Shown here: positions 19,201-27,480 of the stretch, in pieces | How the letters are laid out: each line of letters begins with the position of its first letter | Position numbering within the stretch: position 1 is the first letter of the stretch | Source of the DNA: Pseudomonas umsongensis | Lineage (GTDB): Bacteria > Pseudomonadota > Gammaproteobacteria > Pseudomonadales > Pseudomonadaceae | Assembly (NCBI RefSeq): GCF_002236105.1 | Contig: NZ_NIWU01000002.1 | Location: forward strand, 1,054,001 to 1,118,000 | Length of the DNA: 64,000 nucleotides | Direction of reading: 5' to 3' | The notes under the pieces: model-generated | Told to the model about the DNA's origin: nothing | The model's input: the letters and a program-made list of their open reading frames with translations, nothing else | Database searches by the model: none | Made by a program: the position numbers and the translations under genes

Positions 19201-19769
19201 ATGCCGCGGTGGTGTTCCGTGGCGTCGAGGTTGCGCGTGCCGAAGACAATGGTGAACAGCGCCAGTACGAGGGACACCACCAGCGCAGTGTCTTGCGCGC
19301 GAACCCCCATGGCATCGGCGCCGGCACCGATCAGCAGGTTCACGCCGAGCACGATGCCCTTGAGCTGCAGTGCGATGTAGGGCAGCACGCCGACCAGGCA
19401 GATCAGCGCCACCACCACCGCCAGGGACTGCGATTTGCCGTAGCGGGCGGCAATGAAGTCGGCAATCGAGGTGATGTTCTCCTGCTTGCTGATCATCACC
19501 ATTTTTTGCAGGACCCACGGCGCACCGAGCAACAACAGGATCGGCCCGAGGTAGATCGGCAGGAAGGACCAGAGTTGTTCGGCCGCCTGGCCCACCGCAC
19601 CGAAGAAGGTCCAGCTGGTGCAGTAGACCGCCAGCGACAGGCTGTACACCCAGGCTCGCATCCGCGGCGGCAAGGGCGCGCTGCGGCGGTCGCCGTAGAA
19701 GGCGATGGCGAACATGATGGCCATATAGGCCAGGGCGACGACGGCAATCAGCCCGCTGGACAGCGACAT
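16299..19769 (-). CDS. mxtR: solute-symporter / hybrid sensor histidine kinase (MxtR/CrbS-like)
   Basis: 1156 residues from the ATG at 19769, which has CTGGAG six bases upstream. Order: an SSF sodium:solute symporter-like membrane domain (about 1-520, roughly 13 helices), a linker, a PAS domain (about 650-760), coiled coil, HisKA with SHDLMQPLNAARL (His806), HATPase (LQNFLTNAFRYAKG, GLGLGLAIADGL) and a C-terminal receiver with Asp1088 in LALVDYHLDDGETG. The architecture matches MxtR of P. aeruginosa and CrbS of Vibrio, which sense acetate-related signals and act through a LuxR-type partner to control acs. The partner is not in the window. Function by homology of architecture. Confidence 0.87.
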   Translation of the reverse strand: MSLSSGLIAVVALAYMAIMFAIAFYGDRRSAPLPPRMRAWVYSLSLAVYCTSWTFFGAVGQAAEQLWSFLPIYLGPILLLLGAPWVLQKMVMISKQENITSIADFIAARYGKSQSLAVVVALICLVGVLPYIALQLKGIVLGVNLLIGAGADAMGVRAQDTALVVSLVLALFTIVFGTRNLDATEHHRGMVLAIAFESLVKLFAFLAVGAYVTFGLYDGFDDLFDQAMLAPRLEEYWKETINWPSMVVQTGVAMMAIICLPRQFHVTVVENIDPQDLRLAKWVFPAYLALAALFVVPIALAGQMLLPSSVLPDSFVISLPLAQAHPALALLAFIGGASAATGMVIVASVALSTMVSNDMLLPWLLRRNNAERPFEVFRQWMLSVRRVTIVVILLLAYVSYRLLGSTASLATIGQIAFAAVTQLAPAMLGALYWKQANRRGVFAGLAAGTFLWFYTLVLPIAAHSLGLSLNSFPGLAWLHSNPLNLPITPLTQGVVLSLAGNFTLFAWVSVLSRTRVSEHWQAGRFIGQEISARPSARSMLAVQIDDLLQLAARFVGEERARQSFIRFAYRQGKGFNPNQNADGEWIAHTERLLAGVLGASSTRAVVKAAIEGREMQLEDVVRIADEASEVLQFNRALLQGAIENITQGISVVDQSLKLVAWNRRYLELFNYPDGLISVGRPIADIIRYNAERGLCGPGEAEVHVARRLHWMRQGRAHTSERLFPNGRVIELIGNPMPGGGFVMSFTDITAFREAEQALTEANEGLEQRVAERTHELSQLNVALTEAKGTAEAANQSKTRFLAAVSHDLMQPLNAARLFSAALTHQDDGLSTEAQKLVQHLDSSLRSAEDLISDLLDISRLENGKINPDAKPFALNELFDTLGAEFKALARDQGLEFRVRRSSLRINSDIKLLRRILQNFLTNAFRYAKGPVLLGVRRRQGEVCLEVWDRGPGIPEDKQQVIFEEFKRLDSHQTRAEKGLGLGLAIADGLCRVLGHKLRVRSWPGRGSVFSVSVPLARAQAALPAQPAELNGKLPSGAQVLCIDNEDSILIGMNSLLTRWGCQVWTARNREECMALLSDGLRPQLALVDYHLDDGETGTELMAWLRTRLGEPVPGVVISADGRPETVAQVHAAGLDYLAKPVKPAALRALLSRHLPL

Positions 19770-19923
19770 GGGAACTCCAGGCAACCAAAGACACCCGGAC
19801 CTCCCGCCCGGACAGACAGTCTCGCACGATGGCCGGGGTTAGTCAGTGTCGACCAAGGTCGTGGCGTGGCGGGGTGTCGCAGGGTTGTGCGCTGTCAGAT
19901 CTTTGGTGTCTGTGCGGTCCTCA

Positions 19924-19998
19924 TTCGCGAGCAAGCCCGCTCCCACATTTAATCCGTGTACGACGCAGATCCAATGTGGGAGCGGGCTTGCTCGCGAA
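19924..19998. repeat. REP pair between the kinase and tetR genes
   Basis: Arms 19924-19948 and 19974-19998 contain TTCGCGAGCAAGCCCGCTCC and complement, between a divergent kinase start and the tetR gene end. Confidence 0.88.
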
Positions 19999-20005
19999 GG
20001 CGGCC

Positions 20006-20542
20006 TCACTGCCCCAACGCAATCTCGATCAACCGATGCAACTCCTCACTCTCCAGCGGCGCCTCGGAGAACAGGATACGAAACACAATGGGTGCCGCCA
20101 CCATATTGATCAGCCGGTCGACGCCAGGCTTGGGTTGATCCGGATAGCGATCCAGAATCACCTGCAATTGCCCGCCAATGATCGTCGCGCAATAGCTCGG
20201 TTTGAGGCTCGATTGCACGTCGCGCAGCATGTTGCGCCCCGGCGCGGAGCTCATTTCATCCAGATACTGATCCGCCCAGGCTCGCACATCACCCAGCAGG
20301 CTGCCGGTATTGGCCGACTCGGTTTCCGGTCGCATGCGGGCCAGGGCGACGTCCGCCAGCAGCGCCGACAGGTCCCCCCAGCGCCGATAAATGGTCGAAG
20401 GCGTGACCCCCGCGCGCGCGGCAATTTGCGGCACGGTGACGCTGGCGCGGTCTTGCTCTTCAAGCAGTTCGCGCACGGCGGTGTGGATCGATTCCTGAAC
20501 CCGGGCGCTGCGGCCGCCGGGGCGTAGAGTGGGCGCTGTCAT
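20006..20542 (-). CDS. TetR-family transcriptional regulator
   Basis: 178-residue repressor-type protein. The N-terminal helix-turn-helix reads VTVPQIAARAGVTPSTIYRRWGD (two parts, about residues 35-57), and the C-terminal two thirds form the ligand domain. AGGAC precedes the ATG. It is divergent from an MFS transporter, and the 126-base gap holds a long palindrome, so it probably represses that transporter and perhaps itself. Ligand unknown. Confidence 0.9.
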   Translation of the reverse strand: MTAPTLRPGGRSARVQESIHTAVRELLEEQDRASVTVPQIAARAGVTPSTIYRRWGDLSALLADVALARMRPETESANTGSLLGDVRAWADQYLDEMSSAPGRNMLRDVQSSLKPSYCATIIGGQLQVILDRYPDQPKPGVDRLINMVAAPIVFRILFSEAPLESEELHRLIEIALGQ

Positions 20543-20624
20543 TGCAAATGTCCTGTTTTACGGGGCTCTGTAGGGCCATGCCGGACCTTAACACAAAGAA
20601 TTTGCTTTAAGCGCCAGCCGGTAG

Positions 20625-20665
20625 CACACTCCGCAAAAGCAAAAAATTAGCTTTTGCGGAGCGTG
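20625..20665. promoter_or_regulatory. 16-base-arm palindrome, candidate TetR operator
   Basis: CTCCGCAAAAGC (20629-20640) and GCTTTTGCGGAG (20650-20661) are perfect inverted arms around a 9-base AT spacer; with CAC/GTG outside, 15 of 16 arm positions pair. It overlaps the GGAG ribosome site of the MFS gene, so it could act as an operator or as an RNA hairpin hiding that site. Confidence 0.62.
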
Positions 20666-20668
20666 TCC

Positions 20669-21859
20669 ATGCCCAATTCCCATCCGAACCGTGCCAGCCT
20701 GTGGTTCCTGGCTATCACCTTGCTCAGTTTCCTGGCGGCTTCCACGGCGCCGACGCCGTTGTATCACTTGTATCAGGAGCAGCTGCAGTTTTCCGCTGCC
20801 ATGCTCACCCTGATTTTCGGCGTGTATGCCCTCAGCCTGTTGGCTGCGTTGCTGACGGTGGGTTCGCTCTCGGACTACCTGGGGCGCAAGCCAGTGATTT
20901 TCACTGCTGTCGTGCTCAATGGCGTGGCGATGCTGCTGTTTATCTACGCCGATAGCGTTGCCTGGCTGATCGGTGCCCGGGTGCTGCAAGGTTTTGCCAC
21001 CGGCATGGCGACCGCCGTGCTCAGTGCCACCTTGCTGGATGTCGATCGCCAGCAAGGGCCGCTGATCAATAGCGTTGCGCCCTTGCTCGGCATGGCCATG
21101 GGCGGCATGGGCTGTGGCCTGCTGGCGGAGTTCGCCCCCGCGCCCCTGCAATTGACTTACTGGCTGCTGCTCGCCCTGTTTGCGCTGCAGGCGGTGTATG
21201 TCTGGCGTTTGCCGGAAAGCGTATCGCCACAGGCCGGGGCCTGGGCATCGTTGCGCCCGACCCTGCATGTGCCCGTACAAGCACGCTCGACCCTGTGGCG
21301 GGTATTGCCGCTCAATGTGGCGACTTGGGCGCTTGGCGGTTTTTACGCATCATTGGCGCCGTCGCTGGTGCGTACGGCCACCGGTTCGACCTCGAACCTG
21401 ATTGGCGGAGCAACCGTCGCGGCCTTGACGTTGACCGGTGCCTCGATGATTTTCACCCTGCGCAACCAACCCGCGGGCAAGGCGCTGCAGCTGGGCACAA
21501 GTTTGCTGCCAGCGGGTATCGTGCTGATCCTGTTGGGCGTGCACAGCGCGAGTCTGCCACTGTTTTTCCTTGGCACCCTGGTGGCCGGCTGTGGCTTCGG
21601 CGCCGGTTTCCTGGGTGCTGTACGCAGTCTGGTGCCCTTGGCCTTGCCCCATGAGCGGGCGGGATTGATGTCGGCGTATTACGTGCTCAGTTACCTGGCG
21701 TTCTGCCTGCCGTCGTTCCTGGCCGGAAACCTGACGCATACGTTCGGCCTGGTGGCGACTGCCGATGGCTATGGGGCGGGGCTAATTATTCTCGCTGTCG
21801 GCGCCTTGCTGATGTTGTGGCGGCAGCGCACAGCCCGGGCGTGTGTTGCGGGCGAATGA
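20669..21859 (+). CDS. MFS transporter divergent from tetR
   Basis: 396 residues, about 12 membrane helices. The loop between helices 2 and 3 reads GSLSDYLGRKPVIF, the MFS signature; ARVLQGFATGMATAV follows in helix 4 as in drug:H+ antiporters. The ATG at 20669 (MPNSHPNRAS) is preceded by GGAG at 8 bases. Its substrate is unknown; divergent TetR control suggests drug or metabolite efflux. Confidence 0.87.
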   Translation: MPNSHPNRASLWFLAITLLSFLAASTAPTPLYHLYQEQLQFSAAMLTLIFGVYALSLLAALLTVGSLSDYLGRKPVIFTAVVLNGVAMLLFIYADSVAWLIGARVLQGFATGMATAVLSATLLDVDRQQGPLINSVAPLLGMAMGGMGCGLLAEFAPAPLQLTYWLLLALFALQAVYVWRLPESVSPQAGAWASLRPTLHVPVQARSTLWRVLPLNVATWALGGFYASLAPSLVRTATGSTSNLIGGATVAALTLTGASMIFTLRNQPAGKALQLGTSLLPAGIVLILLGVHSASLPLFFLGTLVAGCGFGAGFLGAVRSLVPLALPHERAGLMSAYYVLSYLAFCLPSFLAGNLTHTFGLVATADGYGAGLIILAVGALLMLWRQRTARACVAGE

Positions 21860-21861
21860 TT

Positions 21862-21920
21862 TTATATCTGCAAAATAGATAACAGTTAGAGATATTACCC
21901 GTTATATAGATATTCTATCT
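21862..21920. promoter_or_regulatory. AT-rich AGATA/TATCT motif cluster ahead of the TDT gene
   Basis: Five AGATA or TATCT pentamers occur in about 60 bases, ending in the palindrome AGATA-TTC-TATCT (21908-21920), 45 bases ahead of the next start codon. It may be an operator plus promoter; the regulator is unknown. Confidence 0.35.
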
Positions 21921-21964
21921 GGATCTAAGATGGACTCCACCTCACGAGAGGACAGGAGTTCGCC

Positions 21965-23116
21965 ATGACATGCCCCAATACCCTCAATCCCGGAATCAAA
22001 CCGTTCAGCCATTTGCAGCACCCGCGCGAAGTCATCCGCCAGTTCACCCCTAACTGGTTCGCCGCCACCATGGGCACCGGGGTGCTGGCCTTGGCGTTGA
22101 TGCAATTGCCCGTTGCCAGTCCAGTGCTGCACGCCATTGCCGAAACCCTTTGGTTGTTCAACATCTTTCTATTCCTGTTGTTCACGGTGCTGTACGCGGC
22201 ACGCTGGGTGCTGTTTTTCGATGAGGCGCGGCGGATTTTCGGCCACTCCACGGTTTCGATGTTTTTCGGCACGATCCCCATGGGCCTGGCGACCATCATC
22301 AATGGCTTTGTAGTCTTCGGCTTGCCGCGCTGGGGCGAGGGTGTGATTCACCTGGCAGAGGCCTTGTGGTGGCTGGACGTGGCGATGTCCGTGGCGTGCG
22401 GGGTGCTGATTCCCTTCCTGATGTTCACTCGCCAGGAGCACAGCATCGATCAGATGACCGCTGTATGGCTGCTGCCGGTCGTGGCAGCGGAAGTCGCGGC
22501 CGCCAGCGGTGGCTTGCTGGCGCCACACCTGGCCGATGCGCATGGGCAACTGGTGATGCTGGTGACCAGCTACGTGCTCTGGGCATTTTCCCTGCCGGTG
22601 GCGTTCAGCATCCTGACGATTTTGCTGCTGCGCATGGCGCTGCATAAACTGCCCCACGAAAACATGGCGGCTTCGAGTTGGCTGGCGCTTGGGCCGATCG
22701 GTACCGGTGCACTGGGCATGTTGCTGTTGGGCGCCGATGCGCCGGCAATTTTTGCCGCCAACGGTTTATCGGGTGTCGGTGAAATTGCCGCGGGGCTGGG
22801 CCTGGTCGCCGGGGTCACCCTGTGGGGATTTGGCCTGTGGTGGATGCTGATGGCGGTGCTGATTACCTTGCGTTATCTGCGCGCCGGCATTCCTTTCAAT
22901 CTCGGCTGGTGGGGTTTCACCTTTCCGTTGGGCGTCTATTCTCTGGCAACGTTGAAACTGGCCAGCACGCTGCACCTGGTGTTTTTCAGTGTCTTTGGTT
23001 GTGTGCTGGTGAGCCTGCTGATCGTAATGTGGCTGATCGTCGCCAAGCGTACGGTGCAAGGCGCCTGGCGCGGCGAATTGTTTGTCTCGCCGTGCATTGC
23101 AGGATTAAAGAAATAA
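21965..23116 (+). CDS. TDT-family transporter (TehA/Mae1/SLAC1 type)
   Basis: 383 residues with about ten membrane helices. The N-terminus FTPNWFAATMGTGVLALAL is the hallmark of the tellurite-resistance/dicarboxylate transporter family, and a conserved TPxWF plus a central Phe-rich pore helix are seen. Members export sulfite or move C4-dicarboxylates, or act as anion channels. The substrate cannot be decided here. A GAGAGGACAGGAG site precedes the ATG. Confidence 0.87.
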   Translation: MTCPNTLNPGIKPFSHLQHPREVIRQFTPNWFAATMGTGVLALALMQLPVASPVLHAIAETLWLFNIFLFLLFTVLYAARWVLFFDEARRIFGHSTVSMFFGTIPMGLATIINGFVVFGLPRWGEGVIHLAEALWWLDVAMSVACGVLIPFLMFTRQEHSIDQMTAVWLLPVVAAEVAAASGGLLAPHLADAHGQLVMLVTSYVLWAFSLPVAFSILTILLLRMALHKLPHENMAASSWLALGPIGTGALGMLLLGADAPAIFAANGLSGVGEIAAGLGLVAGVTLWGFGLWWMLMAVLITLRYLRAGIPFNLGWWGFTFPLGVYSLATLKLASTLHLVFFSVFGCVLVSLLIVMWLIVAKRTVQGAWRGELFVSPCIAGLKK

Positions 23117-23221
23117 CCGGCAAAGATTAGGTAATGTGTGGCCTGGATCGACGTGCGACATTCCAATGACGGTATCCACGCCATTCGTTACCCACTCACA
23201 AGCTTCAGGGACACATGGAAG

Positions 23222-25096
23222 ATGAGTCACCCTTCACAGTTCACCTTGCTGCGCACCCGGCGTTTCCTGCCGTTCTTCGTGACCCAGTCCCTCGGGGCGT
23301 TCAACGACAACATCTTCAAGCAGTCGTTGATCCTCGCCATCTTGTACAAGTTGTCGATCGAAGGCGACCGTTCGATCTGGGTCAACCTGTGTGCGCTGCT
23401 GTTCATCCTGCCGTTTTTCCTGTTTTCGGCGCTGGCCGGGCAGTTCGGCGAGAAGTTCGCCAAGGATGCGCTGATCCGCCTGATCAAGCTGGGGGAAATC
23501 GTCATCATGGCGGTGGGGGCGGTGGGCTTCCTGTTCGATCACCTGTCGTTGATGTTGCTGGCCCTGTTCGCCATGGGCACGCACTCGGCGCTGTTCGGGC
23601 CGGTGAAGTACTCGATCCTGCCCCAGGCCCTGCATGAAGACGAACTGGTGGGTGGCAACGGCCTGGTGGAAATGGGCACCTTCCTGGCCATTCTGGCCGG
23701 GACCATCGGCGCCGGCATCATGATGTCGTCCAGTCATTACGCGCCGGTGGTTTCCACCGCGATCATCGCTATCGCCGTGCTCGGCTACCTGGCCAGTCGC
23801 GGTATTCCGAGGGCCGCGGCGGCCTCGCCGGAATTGCGCCTGGACTGGAACATCTTCAGTCAGTCCTGGGCCACCCTGAAGCTGGGCCTGGGGCAGACGC
23901 CGGCGGTATCGCGTTCGATCGTCGGCAACTCATGGTTCTGGTTTGTCGGGGCGATCTACCTGACGCAGATCCCGGCCTATGCCAAGGAATGGATGCACGG
24001 TGACGAAACCGTCGTGACCTTGATCCTGACGGTGTTCTCGGTCGGCATTGCCGTGGGCTCGATGCTTTGCGAAAAACTCTCCGGGCGCAAAATCGAAATC
24101 GGCCTGGTGCCGTTCGGCTCATTCGGGTTGACGGTGTTTGGCTTGTTGCTGTGGTGGCATTCCGGCGGGATTCCCGACAGCGCCGTGGGCCATGGCTGGC
24201 TCGAGATCCTTGGTTTCGGCCACGCCTGGCTGGTATTGCTCGACATCCTCGGCCTGGGCGTGTTCGGCGGTTTCTACATCGTGCCGCTGTATGCCCTGAT
24301 CCAGTCGCGCACCGCCGAGAACGAACGGGCCCGGGTGATCGCCGCCAACAATATTCTCAACGCGCTGTTCATGGTGGTGTCGGCGATCGTCTCGATCATC
24401 CTGCTGAGCCTGGTCAAGCTGTCGATACCGCAGTTGTTCCTGGTGGTGTCGTTGCTCAACATCGGCGTCAACGCCTACATCTTCAGGATCGTTCCCGAGT
24501 TCACCATGCGTTTCATGATCTGGCTGCTCAGCCATTCGATGTACCGCGTAGAGCATCGCAACCTCGACATGATTCCCGATGAGGGGGCGGCGTTGCTGGT
24601 GTGCAATCATGTGTCGTTCGTCGATGCCTTGCTGATTGGCGGTGCGGTGCGTCGACCGATCCGCTTCGTGATGTACTACAAGATCTATAACTTGCCGGTG
24701 CTCAATTTCATCTTTCGCACCGCGGGGACGATTCCGATCGCGGGTCGTCACGAAGACATCCAGATCTACGAAAAAGCCTTCACGCGCATCGCGAAATACC
24801 TGAAGGACGGAGAGTTGGTGTGCATCTTTCCCGAGGGCAAATTGACCACCGATGGCGAGATCAACGAGTTCAAGGGTGGGCTCACGCGCATTCTCGAAGA
24901 AACTCCGGTGCCGGTCATTCCCTTGGCGTTGCAGGGGTTGTGGGGCAGTTTCTTCAGCCGCGATCCGGGCAAGGGGCTGTTTCGCCGGTTGTGGTCGCGG
25001 GTGACGCTGGTGGCGGGGCCGATGGTGGCTGTTGAGGCGGCGCAGCCGGCCCGGTTGCAGGCAATGGTGGGTGAGTTGCGGGGTGCGGTGCGGTAG
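23222..25096 (+). CDS. fused MFS (LplT-like) transporter and PlsC acyltransferase
   Basis: 624 residues. Residues 1 to about 400 form a 12-helix MFS domain like lysophospholipid flippase LplT (TQSLGAFNDNIFKQSLI near the start). The C-terminal 190 residues are a PlsC acyltransferase with NHVSFVDALLIGG (NHx4D box), GTIPIAGRHED and FPEGKLTTDGE. In E. coli, LplT and Aas do these jobs as separate proteins and return lysophosphatidylethanolamine to the membrane. Here there is no AMP-binding domain, so the acyl donor may be acyl-ACP or CoA. Start at 23222 (MSHPSQFTLL) fits the family. Confidence 0.88.
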   Translation: MSHPSQFTLLRTRRFLPFFVTQSLGAFNDNIFKQSLILAILYKLSIEGDRSIWVNLCALLFILPFFLFSALAGQFGEKFAKDALIRLIKLGEIVIMAVGAVGFLFDHLSLMLLALFAMGTHSALFGPVKYSILPQALHEDELVGGNGLVEMGTFLAILAGTIGAGIMMSSSHYAPVVSTAIIAIAVLGYLASRGIPRAAAASPELRLDWNIFSQSWATLKLGLGQTPAVSRSIVGNSWFWFVGAIYLTQIPAYAKEWMHGDETVVTLILTVFSVGIAVGSMLCEKLSGRKIEIGLVPFGSFGLTVFGLLLWWHSGGIPDSAVGHGWLEILGFGHAWLVLLDILGLGVFGGFYIVPLYALIQSRTAENERARVIAANNILNALFMVVSAIVSIILLSLVKLSIPQLFLVVSLLNIGVNAYIFRIVPEFTMRFMIWLLSHSMYRVEHRNLDMIPDEGAALLVCNHVSFVDALLIGGAVRRPIRFVMYYKIYNLPVLNFIFRTAGTIPIAGRHEDIQIYEKAFTRIAKYLKDGELVCIFPEGKLTTDGEINEFKGGLTRILEETPVPVIPLALQGLWGSFFSRDPGKGLFRRLWSRVTLVAGPMVAVEAAQPARLQAMVGELRGAVR

Positions 25097-25235
25097 GTCC
25101 GAGAGAAAATCCTGAGGGAGGTGGCTTGTCGAGTCGCCGCGTCGCAACGATGGCGGCATTAAAGCCGACCAGTCGTTCGCAGCTGTACCCGATCTACTGT
25201 AGGAGTGAGCCTGCTCGCGATAGCGGCCTGACAGC

Positions 25236-25578
25236 GTACATATCCATTCCTGCGGTAACGGCCACCTAGGGTTTCGCCCTTACGGCGAGTCACTTGGAAA
25301 AACGGAACGCCGCCCGGCCCTAAGTAACCAAGGGCTCTTGCCCCTGGCGTTCGGTGCCTCGCTGTGGCTCGGCATACCCTCGCTCCGGTCCTGCTCCGTG
25401 GGCCCGCCGCGATGGGCCATCCTTGGCCCAGCGCGGCTAAACCGGCATCCATGCCGGTTTACCCACTGCGCAGAACCTCCACTCGGCCTCTCGATGGGGC
25501 AAGAAAATCAAAAGCCAAAGCAGATCAAAAGCGCGCGAGGCGGCCTGACAGCCGACCTGATTTCGCGGATGTACTAAT
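25236..25578 (+). repeat. intergenic repeat element, copy A
   Basis: Begins GTACATATCCATT, includes GGTTTCGCCCTTACGGCGA and GATGGGCCATCCTTGGCCCA, and ends near CCGACCTGATTTC. Copy B at 25690-26007 is the diverged reverse complement. Confidence 0.85.
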
Positions 25579-25579
25579 T

Positions 25580-25688
25580 CCCCTGTAGGAGCGAGCCTGC
25601 TCGCGATGGACTTCCAGGCAATGCGTTCATCCAGACAGGGCGCGTTATCGTTGACGTCCATCGCGAGCAAGCATCGCTCCTACAGGGG
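25580..25688. repeat. REP pair in the centre of the inverted duplication
   Basis: Arms 25580-25610 and 25655-25688 contain CCCTGTAGGAGCGAGCCTGC and near-complement, with the shared spacer phrase TTATCGTTGACGTCCATCGC. Confidence 0.9.
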
Positions 25689-25689
25689 T

Positions 25690-26007
25690 ACGTGCTCACT
25701 TGAAATCAGGTCGTCTTTAAGGCCGCCTCGCTTTGGCTTTAGATTTTGGGCGCCCCGTTAAACCACGATGGCCGAACGCAGGCATTGCGTAGTGGGGAAA
25801 CCGGCAGGACGCCGGTTTAGCCGCGCTGGGCCAGGGACGGCCCATCGCGGCGACCCACGGAGCAATGCCGGAGAGAGGGCATGCCGAGCCCAAGCGAGGC
25901 ACCGAGTGGTGGGGCAAAGCCTTTTGCTTACTTTTTGGCGTTTGAAAAAGTGAGTCGCCGTAAGGGCGAAACCATAAGCGGCCGTTACCGCAGCAATGGA
26001 TATGTAC
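25690..26007 (-). repeat. intergenic repeat element, copy B (inverted)
   Basis: Reverse complement shows the same landmarks as copy A (GTACATATCCATTGCTGCGG, TTTCGCCCTTACGGCGA, GCGGCTAAACCGGC) with substitutions and small indels. Copy A has CTTGGAAAAACGG where copy B reads CTTTTTCAAACGCC. Confidence 0.85.
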
Positions 26008-26192
26008 TCAGTCAACAAGCCCCACAGGCTTTGACGCGGCATGGATCAACGTTGGTAAAGGCGCCAATGGAGGTAGTCACAGGTTGCCGGACAGGCTCAG
26101 GGCGTGAGGGGGCAAGAAAATCAAAAGCCAGCCGTGCGGCGACCCGACTTGCCGACGAAGGCAGCTTTGAATCCTGCATCGAATTCGGGATC

Positions 26193-27119
26193 TCACCCCG
26201 CCATCGTCAGCCGGTTACGCCCCTCGCGCTTGGCGACGTACAGCGCGCTGTCGGCCCTGCGCAACAGGCTCTCGGCGGATTCGCCGGGCAGCAGGGTCGA
26301 GCAGCCGAGGCTGACGGTCAGCTCCACCGTGTGGCCATCGGCTGGATAATCCTCGGCCTGCGCTGCACACCGCAGGCGTTCGCCGACCAGGGCTGCCGCT
26401 TCCCGGCTGGTGTTGGATAACAAGATCAGGAACTCTTCGCCACCGTAGCGAAACACCATGTCGACGTTGCGCAGCTGATTCTTGATCGAGGCGGCCACCG
26501 CCTTGAGCACGTCATCACCGGCGCTGTGGCCATGGGTGTCGTTGACCCGCTTGAAGTGATCGATGTCCAGCATCAACAGCGACAGGGGCTGCATATGACG
26601 TCGCGCCAGCTCGATTTCCCGCTGCAGCGTCTGGTCCATGGCGATGCGATTGCCGGTGTCGGTCAGTGGGTCACGCAATGCACTTTGGGTGGCGGCGCGG
26701 TACAGCAGGGTATTGCGCATAGGGTAGAGCAACGCGGCCAGCAGAGACTCGAGGTTGGCCTGTTCCTGTTCGCTGAAGCGCTGGTTGCGGCGAAAGATCA
26801 GTTCGCCCAGGTGCTCGCCTTCGTGGCTCAGGCTGTAGCTGATCGAGTGGTGGCCCCGCTGGCCGAATTCCAGGCGCAAGTCACTGCTCTTGTGCTGGTA
26901 GATCAAGGCATCAAGGGGAACCAGTCGCTGGATTTCGCGGTAGAACAGCCCGAGTATGCGTTGCGGCTCAAGGCTGGTTTGCAGCTGTAGGTTCAATTGC
27001 TGGCGCAGCTGTGCAAGGCTGACGGGCCTTTCCAGAATCGGTGGCTGCTGACCAAAGCCCAGGCGTTGCAATTTGGCGCTGTCAAAGTCAATTGCGTTGG
27101 TCTGGGAAGGTGGTTTCAT
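26193..27119 (-). CDS. diguanylate cyclase with N-terminal GAF-like domain
   Basis: 308 residues. The C-terminal GGDEF domain (about 150-305) has an intact active-site motif GGEEF at 226-230 and an inhibitory I-site RNVD at 217-220, five residues upstream, so it is predicted to make c-di-GMP under product inhibition. Residues 30-140 look like a GAF-type sensor (LQTSLEPQRILGLFYREI, LIYQHKSSDLRLEFG) without membrane segments. Start codon at 27119 lacks a strong ribosome site. It is alone between repeats and the yciK block. Confidence 0.9.
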   Translation of the reverse strand: MKPPSQTNAIDFDSAKLQRLGFGQQPPILERPVSLAQLRQQLNLQLQTSLEPQRILGLFYREIQRLVPLDALIYQHKSSDLRLEFGQRGHHSISYSLSHEGEHLGELIFRRNQRFSEQEQANLESLLAALLYPMRNTLLYRAATQSALRDPLTDTGNRIAMDQTLQREIELARRHMQPLSLLMLDIDHFKRVNDTHGHSAGDDVLKAVAASIKNQLRNVDMVFRYGGEEFLILLSNTSREAAALVGERLRCAAQAEDYPADGHTVELTVSLGCSTLLPGESAESLLRRADSALYVAKREGRNRLTMAG

Positions 27120-27480
27120 ATGGCGTTCGCCCTTGAGCAGTAAGGCTGTCTTACAAGCTGGGTGCGAGCGCTTCTTGGCTACGCCTCATACTGGTCCGTC
27201 AGTCCCTTAGGACATTTCGTACAAGCTTAATCTGCTTTATCGCAGATTAGTAATCGGCAATTTGGTCTTGCGCACTCTGCTTTCCCACGGCCTGTTCAGG
27301 CAAATGCTGAGCGAAAGTCGTGCCAATTAACTGGATTTTCGTAAAAGCCCTTATCAATCAATAGGTTGATCAGCGATAAAGCTGGTGGGGGCATTTGCGC
27401 GACGGTTGTTTGACTGAAAGCGTGTTGTAACGGGCATGCCGCGTCGGGAAGTCGACGCGGCACAAAAGCGACAGACGGTA
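27120..27480. other. spacer with two perfect inverted repeats
   Basis: TAATCTGC-TTTATC-GCAGATTA lies at 27228-27249, upstream of the cyclase, and TGCCGCGTCG-GGAAGT-CGACGCGGCA at 27437-27462, 19 bases past the yciK stop. The second is a likely terminator stem for the minus-strand yciK operon although no T tract follows. No gene seen. Confidence 0.6.

Larger units (their letters stand above)
25097..26192. other. repeat-filled spacer of 1.1 kb
   Basis: No gene. It holds a single REP (25194-25224), an inverted duplication (25236-25578 and 25690-26007) around a REP pair, and a fragment at 26108-26131 that repeats GGGCAAGAAAATCAAAAGCC from the first copy. Several short frames here are repeat by-products. 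Confidence 0.85.
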
